A stretch of DNA of 64,000 nt from Fredinandcohnia aciditolerans (GCA_003640645.1 QGHH01000014.1:1-64000); one strand, 5' to 3'. Shown: positions 26,322 through 37,775, counted from the stretch's first letter. Notes: a model not told the origin generated them from the sequence alone. Numbers and translations: made by a program.

Positions 26322-27434
26322 ATGTTGCAGGACAAAGAATATCGAATTCTCGTTATCAATCCAGGGTCGACATCAACGAAAATTGGCGTGTATGATAATG
26401 AACTTTCGGTTTTTGAGAAAACGATTAGACATGATATGTCAGAACTAGACGCATATGAAAATATCATTGATCAATATGAATTTCGAAAAACAACTATTCT
26501 TGAAACATTAGATAAAGAGGGCATAAATATTTCAAAATTAAATGCCGTATGTGGAAGAGGTGGATTGTTAAGACCAATTCAAGGTGGGACTTACAAGGTT
26601 AATGATGAGATGCTTCATGATTTGCGTATTGGTTACGCGGGCCAGCATGCCTCAAACCTAGGGGGTATATTAGCATATGAAATCGCATCTGGCTTAAACA
26701 TACCCCCATATATTGTCGATCCAGTCGTCGTTGATGAGCTTGAGCCAATTGCCAGAATATCGGGCTTTGATTTAATTGAGAGAAGAAGCATTTTTCATGC
26801 TTTAAATCAAAAGGCAGTCGCACGAAGAATTGCGAAAGATCTCGGAAAAAAGTATGAGGAGTTAAATTTAATTGTCACTCATATGGGCGGAGGGATTACT
26901 GTCGGTGTCCATAGACAAGGGAAAGTTGTGGACGTTAATAATGGGTTGCATGGCGATGGACCATTTAGCCCAGAACGTGCTGGGACAGTTCCTGCGGGAG
27001 ATTTAATCGACCTCTGTTTTTCTGGTCAATATTTTAGAGAAGAAATCATGAAAAAGCTTGTAGGTCATGGTGGATTGGTAGGATATCTCGGTACTAATAA
27101 TGCAATCGAAGTCGAAAAAATGATTAAACATGGTAATGAAAAGGCGAAATTAACTTACCAGGCAATGGCCTATCAAATCTCCAAAGAAATAGGAGCAGCA
27201 AGTGCAGCTTTATCTGGACGAGTAGATGCCATTATTCTAACCGGTGGATTAGCTTATGGAAATGAGTTTATTTCCGAAATTTCTAACCGTGTAAATTGGA
27301 TTGCGGATGTCATCGTCCAGCCAGGAGAAAATGAACTAAGGGCACTGGCGGAGGGAGCATTGCGTGTACTGCAAGGGGAAGAGAAGGAAAAAGAATATCC
27401 AGGGAAACCACTTCAAACCCCGGTCTTAAAATAA
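26322..27434 (+). CDS. buk: Butyrate kinase
   Basis: 370 residues, acetate/butyrate kinase (ASKHA) fold: phosphate loops [12 protein letters not shown] and [20 protein letters not shown], adenosine loop [11 protein letters not shown]. Makes ATP from acyl-phosphate produced by Ptb. The ATG at 26322 follows TGGAGG; the frame opens 48 nt earlier without a site. Its stop codon lies within one of the 14-bp direct repeats flanking the 146-bp insertion downstream. Confidence 0.95.
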   Translation: MLQDKEYRILVINPGSTSTKIGVYDNELSVFEKTIRHDMSELDAYENIIDQYEFRKTTILETLDKEGINISKLNAVCGRGGLLRPIQGGTYKVNDEMLHDLRIGYAGQHASNLGGILAYEIASGLNIPPYIVDPVVVDELEPIARISGFDLIERRSIFHALNQKAVARRIAKDLGKKYEELNLIVTHMGGGITVGVHRQGKVVDVNNGLHGDGPFSPERAGTVPAGDLIDLCFSGQYFREEIMKKLVGHGGLVGYLGTNNAIEVEKMIKHGNEKAKLTYQAMAYQISKEIGAASAALSGRVDAIILTGGLAYGNEFISEISNRVNWIADVIVQPGENELRALAEGALRVLQGEEKEKEYPGKPLQTPVLK

Positions 27435-27437
27435 GTG

Positions 27438-27583
27438 TTTAAAATGGAGGTTGAAAAGGACCGAGAAGTTCAAGGCGGCGCAGCTTTGAGTACCGGAACG
27501 TATGCAGTTAATACGTGAGGAACGGAGAAGCAAGACAACGCAGAAATTAGATGTGTCATTTTCGGCCGACTTTTTAAACATCA
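27438..27583 (+). mobile_element. 146-bp non-coding insertion between buk and lpdV with 14-bp direct repeats
   Basis: TCTTAAAATAAGTG occurs at 27424-27437 and again at 27584-27597, exactly flanking the element, as expected of a target-site duplication. Ends are partly inverted: TTTAAAA...AAAAGGACCGAGAA against TTTTCGGCCGACTTTTTAAA. The interior holds the hairpin ACGTAT/ATACGT and GTACCGGAAC/GAGGAACGG. I recall similar sequence between genes in other Bacillus genomes. It has no coding capacity and lies inside the bkd operon in the transcribed direction. Confidence 0.75.
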
Positions 27584-27617
27584 TCTTAAAATAAGTGGAG
27601 CGAGAAGGTGAACTATC

Positions 27618-29039
27618 ATGTCAAAAGAATATGATTTAGTAATTTTAGGAGGCGGCACCGGTGGCTATGTAGCTGCCATTCGTGCCTCACAGCTGGGACT
27701 GAAAGTGGCTGTAGTAGAAAAAGGTAAGCTTGGTGGAACCTGTTTACATGCAGGATGTATCCCAAGTAAAGCTCTGCTTAGAAGTGCTGAAGTGTATGCA
27801 ACGACGAAAAGAAGTGAAGAATTTGGTGTTATCACAAAAGATGTTTCACTAGATTTTTCAAAAGTACAGGAACGTAAAGAAAAAATTACTGAGCAATTAT
27901 ATAAAGGTGTTCAACATTTAATGAAACAAGGGAAAATCGATGTTGTTGACGGATATGGCCGCATCTTAGGCCCATCTATATTTTCACCAATGCCTGGAAC
28001 AATTTCAGTCGAAATGAATAATGGCGAAGAAAATGAAATGTTGATTCCTAAAAATGTGATTATTGCAACAGGTTCTAGACCACGTTCTTTACCTGGACTT
28101 GAAATTGATGGGGAATACGTTTTAACTTCGGATGAAGCTCTTCAAATGGAGAGTCTACCAAAATCAATAGTCATTGTTGGCGGAGGTGTAATAGGGATTG
28201 AATGGGCATCGATGTTGCACGATTTTGGTGTTGAAGTAACAGTCCTTGAGTATGCAAATCGAATCCTTCCAACCGAGGATCATGAAATTTCAAAGGAAAT
28301 GCAACGGCTGCTTAAGAAAAAGGGCGTAAAAATTGTTACAGGTGCAAAAGTATTGCCGGAGACCCTTGAAAAAGGAGAAGGAATTTCGATTCAAGCTGAG
28401 CAAAAAGGAGAAATAAAATCTTTTTCTGCAGAAAAGGTTCTTGTATCTGTCGGCCGACAAGCAAATGTAGAAAATATAGGCCTTGAAAATACGGAGATTG
28501 TTGTAGAAAAAGGGTATATCAAAACGAATGAATATTTCCAAACGAAAGAGTCTCATATTTATGCAATTGGAGACGTAATAGGCGGTCTTCAACTTGCACA
28601 TGTTGCATCCCATGAGGGAATTGTAGCGGTCGAGCATATTGCTGGTGAGAGTCCGATGCCGATTGATTATTCACTCGTATCTAAATGTGTATACAGTAAT
28701 CCCGAAGTAGCGAGTGTTGGTTATACAGAAGAGGAAGCGAAAGAAAAAGGTTACACAGTGAAAGTAGGGAAGTTTTCATTTAGAGCAATTGGGAAAGCCC
28801 TTGTTTTTGGTGAATCTGATGGATTTGTAAAACTTGTTGTTGATGAAGTTACCGACGATTTACTCGGTGTTCATATGATCGGGCCACATGTAACGGATAT
28901 GATTTCAGAGGCTGGGTTAGCAAGAGTACTAGATGCAACTCCATGGGAGGTTGCACACACCATACACCCTCATCCAACTTTGTCTGAAGCGATTGGGGAA
29001 GCTGCTTTAGCTGTTGATGGTAAAGCCATACACGCATAA
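27618..29039 (+). CDS. lpdV: Dihydrolipoyl dehydrogenase, E3 of the branched-chain 2-oxo acid complex
   Basis: 473 residues. FAD site GGGTGGYVAAIRASQLG, redox disulphide in GGTCLHAGCIPSKALL (Cys near 42 and 47), NAD site VIVGGGVIGIEWAS, FAD second motif IYAIGDVIGG, and the C-terminal active-site pair in HPHPTLSEAIGE. Reoxidises the lipoyl groups of BkdB. Located between buk and bkdAA as in B. subtilis. Confidence 0.97.
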   Translation: MSKEYDLVILGGGTGGYVAAIRASQLGLKVAVVEKGKLGGTCLHAGCIPSKALLRSAEVYATTKRSEEFGVITKDVSLDFSKVQERKEKITEQLYKGVQHLMKQGKIDVVDGYGRILGPSIFSPMPGTISVEMNNGEENEMLIPKNVIIATGSRPRSLPGLEIDGEYVLTSDEALQMESLPKSIVIVGGGVIGIEWASMLHDFGVEVTVLEYANRILPTEDHEISKEMQRLLKKKGVKIVTGAKVLPETLEKGEGISIQAEQKGEIKSFSAEKVLVSVGRQANVENIGLENTEIVVEKGYIKTNEYFQTKESHIYAIGDVIGGLQLAHVASHEGIVAVEHIAGESPMPIDYSLVSKCVYSNPEVASVGYTEEEAKEKGYTVKVGKFSFRAIGKALVFGESDGFVKLVVDEVTDDLLGVHMIGPHVTDMISEAGLARVLDATPWEVAHTIHPHPTLSEAIGEAALAVDGKAIHA

Positions 29040-29119
29040 TTTTGTTCTGTTTTTAATATTTTTTAATTAGCGGGCTTGTCCAACCTGCGAAAATAATGAT
29101 TTTTTAAGGAGGTCTTTTC

Positions 29120-30115
29120 ATGTCCGAAAATCGTCATCAAGCATTGGGGTTAAGTGATGATGCAGTTCTTGAAATGTATGAAACCATGCTTTTAGCAAGA
29201 AAAATAGATGAAAGAATGTGGTTATTAAACCGTGCGGGTAAAATTCCATTTGTTATTTCCTGTCAAGGTCAAGAAGCAGCACAAGTAGGTGCCGCATTTG
29301 CCCTTGAACGTGAAAAAGATTATGTATTGCCATATTACCGAGATATGGGAGTGGTTCTTACATTTGGAATGACGGCAAAGGAATTGATGTTGTCTGCATT
29401 CGCCAAGGCTGAAGACCCAAATTCAGGCGGACGTCAAATGCCTGGTCATTTTGGTCAGAAGAAAAACCGTATTGTAACTGGTTCGTCTCCAGTTACTACA
29501 CAGGTTCCTCACGCAGTAGGTGTAGCCCTAGGGGGAAGGATGGAAGGAAAAGATTTAGTTACTTTTGTTACATTCGGTGAAGGTTCATCTAACCAAGGTG
29601 ACTTCCATGAAGGTGCGAATTTTGCAGCTGTCCACAAACTACCAGTTATTTTCATGTGTGAAAATAATAAATACGCTATTTCTGTTCCGTATGAAAAGCA
29701 AGTTGCTTGTGAAAAGATTTCCGATCGGGCAATTGGATATGGAATGCCCGGTGTAACCGTCGACGGAAATGATCCACTTGAAGTATATAAAGCTGTGAAA
29801 GAAGCAGCAGACAGAGGCCGTAGGGGAGAAGGACCAACTTTAGTTGAGACGATCTCGTATCGTCTGACTGCACACTCATCAGATGATGATGATCGTGCAT
29901 ATCGTGAGCAGGAAGAAGTGGCGGAAGCAAAGAAGAATGATCCAATCCTCTCTTTTGCGGCTTATTTAAAGGAAGTAGGAGTACTAGATAAGGCAAAAGA
30001 ACAGGAAATCGTAGACCGTATTGCGAAGCTTGTTAACGAAGCAACAGACTATGCAGAAAATGCTCCATACGCGGAGCCAGAGCATGCTCTAAAATATGTT
30101 TACGCTGAACAGTAA
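29120..30115 (+). CDS. bkdAA: Branched-chain 2-oxo acid dehydrogenase E1 alpha
   Basis: 331 residues. Thiamine diphosphate motif FGEGSSNQGDFHEGANFAAVHKLPVIF...ENN; phosphorylation-loop-like YRLTAHSSDDDDRAYR. Decarboxylates the 2-oxo acids of Val, Leu and Ile together with BkdAB. TTAAGGAGGTC precedes the ATG; bkdAB follows after 12 bp. Confidence 0.97.
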   Translation: MSENRHQALGLSDDAVLEMYETMLLARKIDERMWLLNRAGKIPFVISCQGQEAAQVGAAFALEREKDYVLPYYRDMGVVLTFGMTAKELMLSAFAKAEDPNSGGRQMPGHFGQKKNRIVTGSSPVTTQVPHAVGVALGGRMEGKDLVTFVTFGEGSSNQGDFHEGANFAAVHKLPVIFMCENNKYAISVPYEKQVACEKISDRAIGYGMPGVTVDGNDPLEVYKAVKEAADRGRRGEGPTLVETISYRLTAHSSDDDDRAYREQEEVAEAKKNDPILSFAAYLKEVGVLDKAKEQEIVDRIAKLVNEATDYAENAPYAEPEHALKYVYAEQ

Positions 30116-30127
30116 GGGGGAAAAAGA

Positions 30128-31111
30128 ATGCCTGTAATTTCATATATTGATGCCGTGACAATGGCAATTCGTGAAGAAATGGAACTAGATCCTAAAGTTT
30201 TTATCATGGGTGAGGATGTAGGAAAAAAAGGTGGAGTGTTTAAGGCGACAAATGGACTATATGAAAAATTTGGGGAGCAACGGGTAATTGATACCCCTTT
30301 AGCTGAGTCAGCCATTGCAGGTGTTGGAATTGGTGCAGCGATGTATGGAATGAGACCTATTGCTGAAATGCAATTTGCAGATTTTATAATGCCTGCAGTC
30401 AATCAAATCATTTCTGAAGCAGCTAAAATACGATATCGTTCGAACAATGATTGGAGTTGTCCAATCACAATTCGTGCTCCGTATGGTGGCGGAGTCCATG
30501 GTGCACTTTATCATTCGCAATCCGTTGAAGCGGTTTTTGCAAACCAACCGGGCTTGAAAATTGTGATGCCATCTACCCCTTATGATGTTAAAGGATTGTT
30601 AAAGGCAGCTATTCGTGATGAAGACCCAGTTTTATTTTTCGAACATAAACGTGCCTATCGCTTAATTAAAGGCGAAGTACCAGATGATGACTATGTATTG
30701 CCAATTGGTAAAGCAGATGTGAAGCGTGAGGGTGACGATATTACGGTTATTACGTATGGTTTGTGTGTGCATTTTGCTTTGCAGGCTGCAGAGCGTCTTG
30801 CAAAGGATGGAATTCAAGCCCATATTCTTGATCTACGTACAGTATATCCGCTTGATAAAGAAGCTATTATTGAAGCAGCTTCTAAAACGGGCAAAGTTTT
30901 ACTGTTAACAGAAGACAATAAAGAAGGAAGTATAATAAGTGAAGTTTCCGCAATCATTGCTGAAAATTGTTTATTTGATTTAGATGCACCAATTAAGCGA
31001 CTTGCTGGTCCAGAAGTACCTGCCATGCCATACGCACCTACAATGGAAAAATACTTCATGGTGAACCCGGATAAAGTCGAAAAAGCAATGAGAGAGCTTG
31101 CGGAATTCTAA
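30128..31111 (+). CDS. bkdAB: Branched-chain 2-oxo acid dehydrogenase E1 beta
   Basis: 327 residues, transketolase pyrimidine and C-terminal domains: MGEDVGKKGGVFKATNGL, DTPLAESAIAGVGIGAA, and ILDLRTVYPLDKEAI. Forms the alpha2beta2 E1 with BkdAA. AAGGGGGAAAAAGA precedes ATG. Confidence 0.97.
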   Translation: MPVISYIDAVTMAIREEMELDPKVFIMGEDVGKKGGVFKATNGLYEKFGEQRVIDTPLAESAIAGVGIGAAMYGMRPIAEMQFADFIMPAVNQIISEAAKIRYRSNNDWSCPITIRAPYGGGVHGALYHSQSVEAVFANQPGLKIVMPSTPYDVKGLLKAAIRDEDPVLFFEHKRAYRLIKGEVPDDDYVLPIGKADVKREGDDITVITYGLCVHFALQAAERLAKDGIQAHILDLRTVYPLDKEAIIEAASKTGKVLLLTEDNKEGSIISEVSAIIAENCLFDLDAPIKRLAGPEVPAMPYAPTMEKYFMVNPDKVEKAMRELAEF

Positions 31112-31155
31112 ATTTGCGCAGAATAATATTCTGCTTAATTGAGGAGGTTTCATGA

Positions 31156-32439
31156 TTGGCGACTGAAAAAATAACAATGCCCCAACTCGGTGAGAGTGTA
31201 ACCGAGGGCACCATTAGTAAATGGCTTGTTGCAGTTGGAGATACAGTAAACAAATATGATCCATTAGCTGAAGTAATGACGGATAAAGTGAATGCAGAGG
31301 TACCTTCCTCGTTTTCCGGAACGATAAAAGAGCTTATTGCGGAAGAAGGAGAAACTCTAGCAGTAGGTGAAGTAATCTGTGTGATTGAAACAGCAGGAAG
31401 TGAAACTGATCAGAAGTCAACCCCAAGCACTGACAAAGAAGTCACTACTGAAAAAGCTGCAAATGTGGTTGCAGAGCAAAGTGATTCTTCCCAAAAATTA
31501 CGCTATTCACCGGCCGTTCTAAAGCTTTCACAGGAACATAATATTGATCTTACTCAGGTGAAGGGGACTGGGGCAAGCGGTAGAATAACACGTAAGGACC
31601 TCCAGAAGCTGATTGAGTCTGGTCAGATACCGAAAGCAGGTCAGCAAGTAGAAACAGTAGAGGCTAAACCTGTTAGCCAACCAGTTGCAAGCCCACAAAC
31701 TAGTAGGCCTGCGTCACCATCTAACATACCGGTTGCTGTTGGTGATGTTGAAATACCAGTAACAGGGGTGCGTAAAGCGATTGCGGCAAATATGCTACGT
31801 AGTAAACATGAAGCTCCACATGCATGGACCATGATTGAAGTGGATGCTACCAATATGGTTGCATACAGAAATTCTATTAAAAATGATTTTAAACAAAAGG
31901 AAGGTTTTAATCTTACATTCTTTGCGTTTTTTGTAAAAGCAGTGGCTCAAGCGCTCAAGGAATTCCCACAAATAAATTCAATGTGGGCAGGAGATAAAAT
32001 TATTCAGAAAAAGGATATTAATATTTCCATTGCGGTTGCCACAGAAGATGCTCTATTTGTTCCAGTTATTAAGAATGCCGACGAAAAATCAATTAAAGGG
32101 ATTGCAAGGGAAATCACTGAGTTGGCAACAAAGGTTCGAACTGGGAAGCTTTCAGCTGACGATATGCAGGGTGGTACCTTCACGGTGAATAATACAGGTT
32201 CATTTGGTTCTATCCAGTCAATGGGGATTATCAATTATCCACAAGCAGCTATACTACAGGTTGAATCAATCGTGCAACGACCAGTAATCATTAATGGAAT
32301 GATTGCTGTTCGTGATATGGTGAATCTTTGTATGTCTCTTGACCATCGTGTGTTAGACGGACTAATTGCAGGTCGTTTCTTAGCACGGGTCAAAGAAATC
32401 ATTGAAACTACCACGAAAGAAAATACATCTATTTACTAA
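31156..32439 (+). CDS. bkdB: Branched-chain 2-oxo acid dehydrogenase E2 (lipoyl acyltransferase)
   Basis: 427 residues. Lipoyl domain (1-78) with the lipoylated Lys in MTDKVNAEV; Ala/Pro linker; E1/E3-binding domain YSPAVLKLSQEHNIDLTQVKGTG...RITRKDL (about 115-152); catalytic domain from about 200 with LDHRVLDG active-site His near the C-terminus. Transfers branched acyl groups to CoA. TTG start 9 nt after GAGGAGG. Last gene of the operon, followed by a terminator. Confidence 0.97.
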   Translation: MATEKITMPQLGESVTEGTISKWLVAVGDTVNKYDPLAEVMTDKVNAEVPSSFSGTIKELIAEEGETLAVGEVICVIETAGSETDQKSTPSTDKEVTTEKAANVVAEQSDSSQKLRYSPAVLKLSQEHNIDLTQVKGTGASGRITRKDLQKLIESGQIPKAGQQVETVEAKPVSQPVASPQTSRPASPSNIPVAVGDVEIPVTGVRKAIAANMLRSKHEAPHAWTMIEVDATNMVAYRNSIKNDFKQKEGFNLTFFAFFVKAVAQALKEFPQINSMWAGDKIIQKKDINISIAVATEDALFVPVIKNADEKSIKGIAREITELATKVRTGKLSADDMQGGTFTVNNTGSFGSIQSMGIINYPQAAILQVESIVQRPVIINGMIAVRDMVNLCMSLDHRVLDGLIAGRFLARVKEIIETTTKENTSIY

Positions 32440-32467
32440 AGACATTGCTTAGGCGGTGTCTTTTTTC
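32438..32467 (+). terminator. Intrinsic terminator of the bkd operon
   Basis: AAAGACATTGC and GCGGTGTCTTT form a stem (two G-T pairs) with loop TTAG and a T6 run. It begins at the bkdB stop. Confidence 0.8.
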
Positions 32468-32546
32468 TTTTATCTATTCATTGCGACATCCTATTAGATA
32501 TACTAAAATTATAGTTGAAAACGATTACGAAGGTAGGGGAATCCTT

Positions 32547-34454
32547 GTGACGAATAAATCGAAAAATTACCAAGATATAACCTTCCCATCCATAGATTAT
32601 GAGACATGGAAACAGGAAGCAGAAAAATCATTAAAAGGAAAGCCTCTTGAAAAATTACATAAAAAAACATATGAAAAAATCACACTAAAACCTATTTATA
32701 CAAAGGAAGACATTAAGCATATACCGTTTTTAAAAGATTTGCCTGGAGAAGGATCAAAAGTGCGCGGTTCAAAACTCACTGGATACGTGAACAATCCGTG
32801 GCATGTGAGTCAGGAAATAGATATACAAACGCCTAAAGAATTCAATAATGCATTAAAGGAAGCACTTCAAAATGGGCAAACGATGATCCATTTTACATTG
32901 CGAACCGAGAATAACCCGAGTGACGGGCTGGCCATACATAACGAAAATGATATGAAAAAAGCTTTTCACGGCATTTCGTTATCAAATACACCCGTATTAA
33001 TTGATGCACAAACTGATTTATTACCTTTTTTATCATTGATTGAAGCTTATGCAAAAGAAGATTCTCTTACAGGGACAATCGGAATGGACCCACTAGCTGT
33101 ATTAGTCGAGAATGGTCAGTTACCTTCAAAACTTGAAGTTGCCTATGAACAATTATCAGAATCGGTAAAATGGGCCACAGAGAAACAACCCAATTTAAGA
33201 ACGATTCTTGTTAAAGGGTCATCTTATCATAATGGTGGTGCAAATGCGGTACAAGAACTTGCTTATACTATTGGGACTGGGATTGAATATATATCCGAAT
33301 TACTTGATAGACAGCATTCAATTGATGAAATAGCACAACGAATGACATTTACGTTTTCAATTGGTTCAAATGTATTTATGGAAATTGCCAAAATAAGAGC
33401 TGCAAGGATGATTTGGTCGACCGTTATTGATGCGTACGGAGGAAATGAAGAATCCTCAAAAATGCATATCCATGCAAGAACATCAGCATTTACAAAAACA
33501 ATTCACGACCCATATGTGAATATGCTACGGTCTACTATAGAAGCTTTTTCTGCAATTGTTGGTGGAATCGATAGTCTGCACGTTTCTGCATTTGATGAAC
33601 CAATCAAGAGTTCGGATTCTTTTTCGAGAAGAATTGCAAGAAACACACAAGCGATTCTTCACAAGGAATCCTTTTTAAATAGGGTGATTGACCCTGCAGG
33701 TGGCTCTTGGTATGTCGAGGCATTAACAAACGAACTGGCAGAGAGCGCATGGGAGCTACTGAAAGAAATTGAGTCACAGGGTGGAATGCTTGAAGCTTTA
33801 AAATCTGGAAGTGTTCAAGAAAGTATCTCAACTGTTTTATCGGAAAGACAAAAAAATGTAAACATTCGAAGAGATAAAATTGTCGGCACGAATATGTATG
33901 CGAATATTCAAGAAACATCAAATGGTCAAATAGTGCAAAAAGATAAAAAGCAAAGCTCAGCGTCTTCCTTTTTCATCAATCCAATTCCATCAGTAAGAAT
34001 TTCGGAAAGCTTTGAACTACTTAGAAAAGCTTCAGAGGATTATCTGCGAGCTACTGGTGAACGCCCTAAGGTTGGTTTAATTAATTTAGGTCCAATTCCT
34101 GAACATAAACCAAGAGCAGACTTCATTACTGGGTTTTTTGAAGCAGGAGGTTTCCAAGTTTTGAAAAATGATGGGTATCTGAAAGTTGAGGATGCTATTG
34201 CAGGTGCAAAGGCTATGAATCTGACAACTTTTGTATTCTGTGGGAAGGACGAATCATACAAGGAAATGGCTATGAGAATTTGTGGTGAACTCAAGGAATT
34301 CAACCAAGACTTGCGTTTCTATATAGCAGGAAAACAAGAAGATATGGCACAATTTCTTAATTCAGGAATCAGTGATTTTATCCATATGGGCACAAATTGT
34401 TTTGCGTTTTTACATCATTTACAACAAGAGATGGGGGTGAAGCAGCATGGCTAA
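32547..34454 (+). CDS. mutA: Methylmalonyl-CoA mutase small subunit
   Basis: 635 residues from GTG 32547, preceded by AGGTAGGGGAA; the frame is open another 34 codons upstream but without a site. TIM-barrel mutase domain (about 20-480) and a degenerate B12-type C-terminal domain lacking DxHxxG, as usual for the non-catalytic subunit. Pairs with MutB. Not present in B. subtilis at this locus; here it is placed directly after bkd, whose Val/Ile products lead to propionyl-CoA. Overlaps mutB by 8 nt. Confidence 0.93.
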   Translation: MTNKSKNYQDITFPSIDYETWKQEAEKSLKGKPLEKLHKKTYEKITLKPIYTKEDIKHIPFLKDLPGEGSKVRGSKLTGYVNNPWHVSQEIDIQTPKEFNNALKEALQNGQTMIHFTLRTENNPSDGLAIHNENDMKKAFHGISLSNTPVLIDAQTDLLPFLSLIEAYAKEDSLTGTIGMDPLAVLVENGQLPSKLEVAYEQLSESVKWATEKQPNLRTILVKGSSYHNGGANAVQELAYTIGTGIEYISELLDRQHSIDEIAQRMTFTFSIGSNVFMEIAKIRAARMIWSTVIDAYGGNEESSKMHIHARTSAFTKTIHDPYVNMLRSTIEAFSAIVGGIDSLHVSAFDEPIKSSDSFSRRIARNTQAILHKESFLNRVIDPAGGSWYVEALTNELAESAWELLKEIESQGGMLEALKSGSVQESISTVLSERQKNVNIRRDKIVGTNMYANIQETSNGQIVQKDKKQSSASSFFINPIPSVRISESFELLRKASEDYLRATGERPKVGLINLGPIPEHKPRADFITGFFEAGGFQVLKNDGYLKVEDAIAGAKAMNLTTFVFCGKDESYKEMAMRICGELKEFNQDLRFYIAGKQEDMAQFLNSGISDFIHMGTNCFAFLHHLQQEMGVKQHG

Positions 34455-36645
34455 AAGACTTGATCTTTCAAAAGTAAAATTAAAGAAGTCGGATCTACCA
34501 TCTACTCCTGAACAGTGGACAAAGAGAGTAGAAGAAGAAATCAATCAATCTATTGAGGATTTACTATTTGAGACAAACGAACAAATTGCTATAAAACCTT
34601 TATATACAGAAAAGGATTTGGAGGGGCTCACCCATCTTGATTATATGCCAGGTATTCCTCCATTTTTACGTGGACCATATCCAACGATGTATGTTAATCG
34701 TCCATGGACAGTTCGACAGTATGCAGGATTTTCCACAGCAGAGGAAAGTAATGCTTTTTACCGCCGAAATCTTGCAATGGGGCAAAAAGGACTTTCTGTT
34801 GCATTTGACTTAGCTACTCATCGTGGATATGATTCAGACCACCCTCGTGTTGTTGGTGATGTTGGTAAAGCTGGAGTGGCGATTGACTCAATTCTAGATA
34901 TGAAAACATTATTTGAAGGGATTCCACTCGATCAAATGAGTGTTTCGATGACGATGAATGGTGCGGTTCTTCCTATCATGGCTTTCTATATCGTTACAGC
35001 AGAGGAGCAGGGGGTCCCACCTGAAAAATTATCAGGTACGATTCAGAATGATATATTAAAAGAGTATATGGTTCGAAATACGTATATTTACCCACCGGAA
35101 ACATCGATGAGAATTATTTCTGATATTTTTGAGTACACGTCTAACAAGATGCCGAAGTTCAATAGCATTAGTATTTCTGGATATCATATGCAAGAAGCAG
35201 GTGCACCAGCAGACCTTGAGTTAGCATATACTCTTGCAGATGGGTTGGAATATGTACGAACAGGAATTAAAAAGGGGATAGATATTGATTCCTTTGCACC
35301 TCGATTGTCTTTTTTCTGGGCAATCGGCATGAATTATTTTATGGAGGTAGCAAAGATGAGAGCGGCTCGACTCATTTGGGCGCAAATGATGAAGGCCTTC
35401 AATCCGAAGAATCCAAAATCACTTGCTTTAAGAACACATTCACAAACTTCAGGATGGAGTTTAACAGAGCAAGATCCATATAATAATGTAACAAGAACAT
35501 GTATTGAAGCGTTGGCTGCCGTCTCTGGTCATACCCAATCCTTGCATACAAATGCACTAGATGAGGCGATCGCACTTCCAACTGATTTCTCTGCCCGAAT
35601 CGCTCGAAACACGCAATTATACTTACAAGATGAAACCGGAATTTGTAATGTAATTGATCCATGGGGAGGCTCCTATTATGTTGAATCCTTAACCAAGGAG
35701 CTTATGGACAGAGCGTGGAAGCACATTGAGGAAATTGAAGAGCTTGGTGGAATGACCAAAGCTATTGAAACAGGTCTTCCCAAAATGAGAATTGAGGAGG
35801 CTTCCGCTAGACGCCAGGCAAGAATTGATTCTGGCAAAGAGACCATTATTGGTGTGAATAAATATCGATTACAAAAAGAAGACCCCATTGATATTTTAGA
35901 TATTGATAATACGGCAGTTCGCTTGAAACAAATTGAGAGACTAAATGATTTAAAAGCCTCTCGTGATGACAAAAAAGTCGATGAGGCATTAGCTGCTATT
36001 ACAAACGCAGTGGCGACAGGTGGCGGAAATTTGTTGGGGCTAGCGGTGAATGCGGCTCGTGTTCGTGCGACTTTGGGAGAAATTTCAAAAGCAGTTGAAA
36101 AAGCATCACAAAGACATAAAGCTGTTATTCGTTCGATTAGTGGAATCTATAGCTCTGAATATTCAAATGAGGAAGAGATAATGAATGTTAAACATATGAC
36201 GGATGAGTTTTTGGAGAATGAGGGAAGACGCCCAAGAATCCTGATTGCAAAAATGGGTCAGGATGGACATGACCGGGGAGCAAAAGTAATTGCTACTGCC
36301 TTTGCAGATCTTGGCTTTGATGTGGATATTGGCCCGTTATTCCAAACACCAGCAGAAACAGCCCTACAAGCAGTGGAGAATGATGTACATGTAGTTGGAA
36401 TGAGCTCTCTTGCCGCGGGCCACAAAACATTACTCCCACAGCTTATAGAAGAGCTAAGAAAACTGGGACGTGAGGATATTATTGTAATTGTGGGCGGTGT
36501 CATCCCTGCACAGGATTATGAGTACTTGAAAGAACAAGGAGCTGCTGCTATTTTTGGACCCGGTACTGTTATACCAGTTGCCGCTCAAACGGTAATCGAA
36601 GAGATCTATCATCGTTTAGGCTATGAGGAAGAGAGCGATGAATGA
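34447..36645 (+). CDS. mutB: Methylmalonyl-CoA mutase large (catalytic) subunit
   Basis: 732 residues. The barrel domain has the substrate motifs [18 protein letters not shown] and [10 protein letters not shown]; the C-terminal cobalamin domain has [10 protein letters not shown] with the cobalt-ligating His, then SSLAAGH and [10 protein letters not shown]. It interconverts methylmalonyl- and succinyl-CoA with adenosylcobalamin. Overlaps mutA and meaB, so the three genes are translationally coupled. Confidence 0.98.
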   Translation: MAKRLDLSKVKLKKSDLPSTPEQWTKRVEEEINQSIEDLLFETNEQIAIKPLYTEKDLEGLTHLDYMPGIPPFLRGPYPTMYVNRPWTVRQYAGFSTAEESNAFYRRNLAMGQKGLSVAFDLATHRGYDSDHPRVVGDVGKAGVAIDSILDMKTLFEGIPLDQMSVSMTMNGAVLPIMAFYIVTAEEQGVPPEKLSGTIQNDILKEYMVRNTYIYPPETSMRIISDIFEYTSNKMPKFNSISISGYHMQEAGAPADLELAYTLADGLEYVRTGIKKGIDIDSFAPRLSFFWAIGMNYFMEVAKMRAARLIWAQMMKAFNPKNPKSLALRTHSQTSGWSLTEQDPYNNVTRTCIEALAAVSGHTQSLHTNALDEAIALPTDFSARIARNTQLYLQDETGICNVIDPWGGSYYVESLTKELMDRAWKHIEEIEELGGMTKAIETGLPKMRIEEASARRQARIDSGKETIIGVNKYRLQKEDPIDILDIDNTAVRLKQIERLNDLKASRDDKKVDEALAAITNAVATGGGNLLGLAVNAARVRATLGEISKAVEKASQRHKAVIRSISGIYSSEYSNEEEIMNVKHMTDEFLENEGRRPRILIAKMGQDGHDRGAKVIATAFADLGFDVDIGPLFQTPAETALQAVENDVHVVGMSSLAAGHKTLLPQLIEELRKLGREDIIVIVGGVIPAQDYEYLKEQGAAAIFGPGTVIPVAAQTVIEEIYHRLGYEEESDE

Positions 36646-37738
36646 CAAGAAAAATCGTCCTGAGTGGGTGCCAGAAAATGCCTCTGATGGTTTTACAACC
36701 GAAATCGTGAAGGGAAAAGAGCAAGATAGTCCTTCTGAAAGACGTACATTTGTGAAAAAGAAAGAGCGTTCAATTGAAGAGTTTGTGCAAGGAATCCGAG
36801 AAGGTAATCGCGCAATTCTTGCACAAGCGATTACCCTTGTTGAAAGTAATGCAAACCGTCATCAAGATCAGGCCCAGGCTGTTATTAATGAAATTCTACC
36901 CCATACTGGTAACTCCGTTAGGATCGGTATAACAGGGGTACCAGGCGCGGGGAAAAGTACGTTCATTGAGAGTTTCGGTTCGTATTTATGTGAGCAGGGG
37001 CATCGTGTAGCTGTTTTAGCTGTAGACCCAAGTAGCAGTATCACAGGTGGGAGTATTCTCGGGGATAAGACGAGAATGGAGACACTTGCCCGAAATAAGA
37101 AAGCATTTATTCGACCATCACCTTCAGGTGGGACCCTTGGTGGGGTTAATCGAAAAACAAGAGAAACGATTTTACTTTGCGAAGCAGCGGGTTTTGATGT
37201 GATTTTGGTAGAGACAATTGGTGTAGGTCAAAGTGAAGTTGTTGTAAGAAGTATGGTAGATTTTTTCCTTCTTCTCGTTTTGACAGGTGCAGGAGATGAA
37301 TTACAAGGCATGAAAAAAGGGGTCATGGAGCTAGCTGATGCATTATTAATCAATAAAGCCGATGGTGACAATAGACAGAAGGCCAAGGTAGCGCGGGGAG
37401 AGTACAATCGGATTCTCCACTATCTTCAGCCTGCAACGAAGGGTTGGTCATCAAAGGCGTATACAGCTTCAGCACTTTATCATGAAGGTATGGAAGAAAT
37501 GTGGAAAATTATCCAACGGTTTGTTAAGACGACGAAAGAATCTGGTGTTTTTACAGAACGGAGGAATTCTCAAACGAAGCATTGGATAAATGCGATGATT
37601 AAAGATTATCTTGAAGCAAGCTTCTTTAATCATCCGTCAATCAAAACACAACTTCCCTTGTTAGAAAATAAGGTTGTCCAGGGGGACTTAAATGTAACCT
37701 CGGCTGTGAAAGAATTAATTCAGCTATATGAAGCATAA
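36638..37738 (+). CDS. meaB: MeaB-type GTPase, methylmalonyl-CoA mutase chaperone
   Basis: 366 residues from ATG 36638 (an in-frame ATG at 36623 overlaps the GAGGAAGAG site). G3E GTPase: Walker [39 protein letters not shown], and NKADG as guanine motif. It guards adenosylcobalamin loading and protects the mutase. Older annotations call it ArgK, lysine/arginine/ornithine transport ATPase, which is unlikely here. Starts within the end of mutB. Confidence 0.94.
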   Translation: MNDKKNRPEWVPENASDGFTTEIVKGKEQDSPSERRTFVKKKERSIEEFVQGIREGNRAILAQAITLVESNANRHQDQAQAVINEILPHTGNSVRIGITGVPGAGKSTFIESFGSYLCEQGHRVAVLAVDPSSSITGGSILGDKTRMETLARNKKAFIRPSPSGGTLGGVNRKTRETILLCEAAGFDVILVETIGVGQSEVVVRSMVDFFLLLVLTGAGDELQGMKKGVMELADALLINKADGDNRQKAKVARGEYNRILHYLQPATKGWSSKAYTASALYHEGMEEMWKIIQRFVKTTKESGVFTERRNSQTKHWINAMIKDYLEASFFNHPSIKTQLPLLENKVVQGDLNVTSAVKELIQLYEA

Positions 37739-37741
37739 AAA

Positions 37742-37775
37742 AAGAAGGAGAGCAAAATATTGCTTTCCTTCCATC
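37742..37775 (+). terminator. Hairpin after meaB, probable terminator
   Basis: GAAGGAGAGC (37744-37753) pairs with GCTTTCCTTC (37762-37771) with one G-T pair, but lacks a good T run. Confidence 0.5.

Noticed and set aside
28290-28637. 115-codon minus-strand frame inside lpdV
   Set aside because: Shadow of a well-supported plus-strand gene; Phe/Cys/Tyr-rich translation typical of antisense frames.
36623-37738. Annotation of meaB as ArgK transport ATPase
   Set aside because: Coupling to mutA-mutB and the G3E motifs favour the mutase chaperone.
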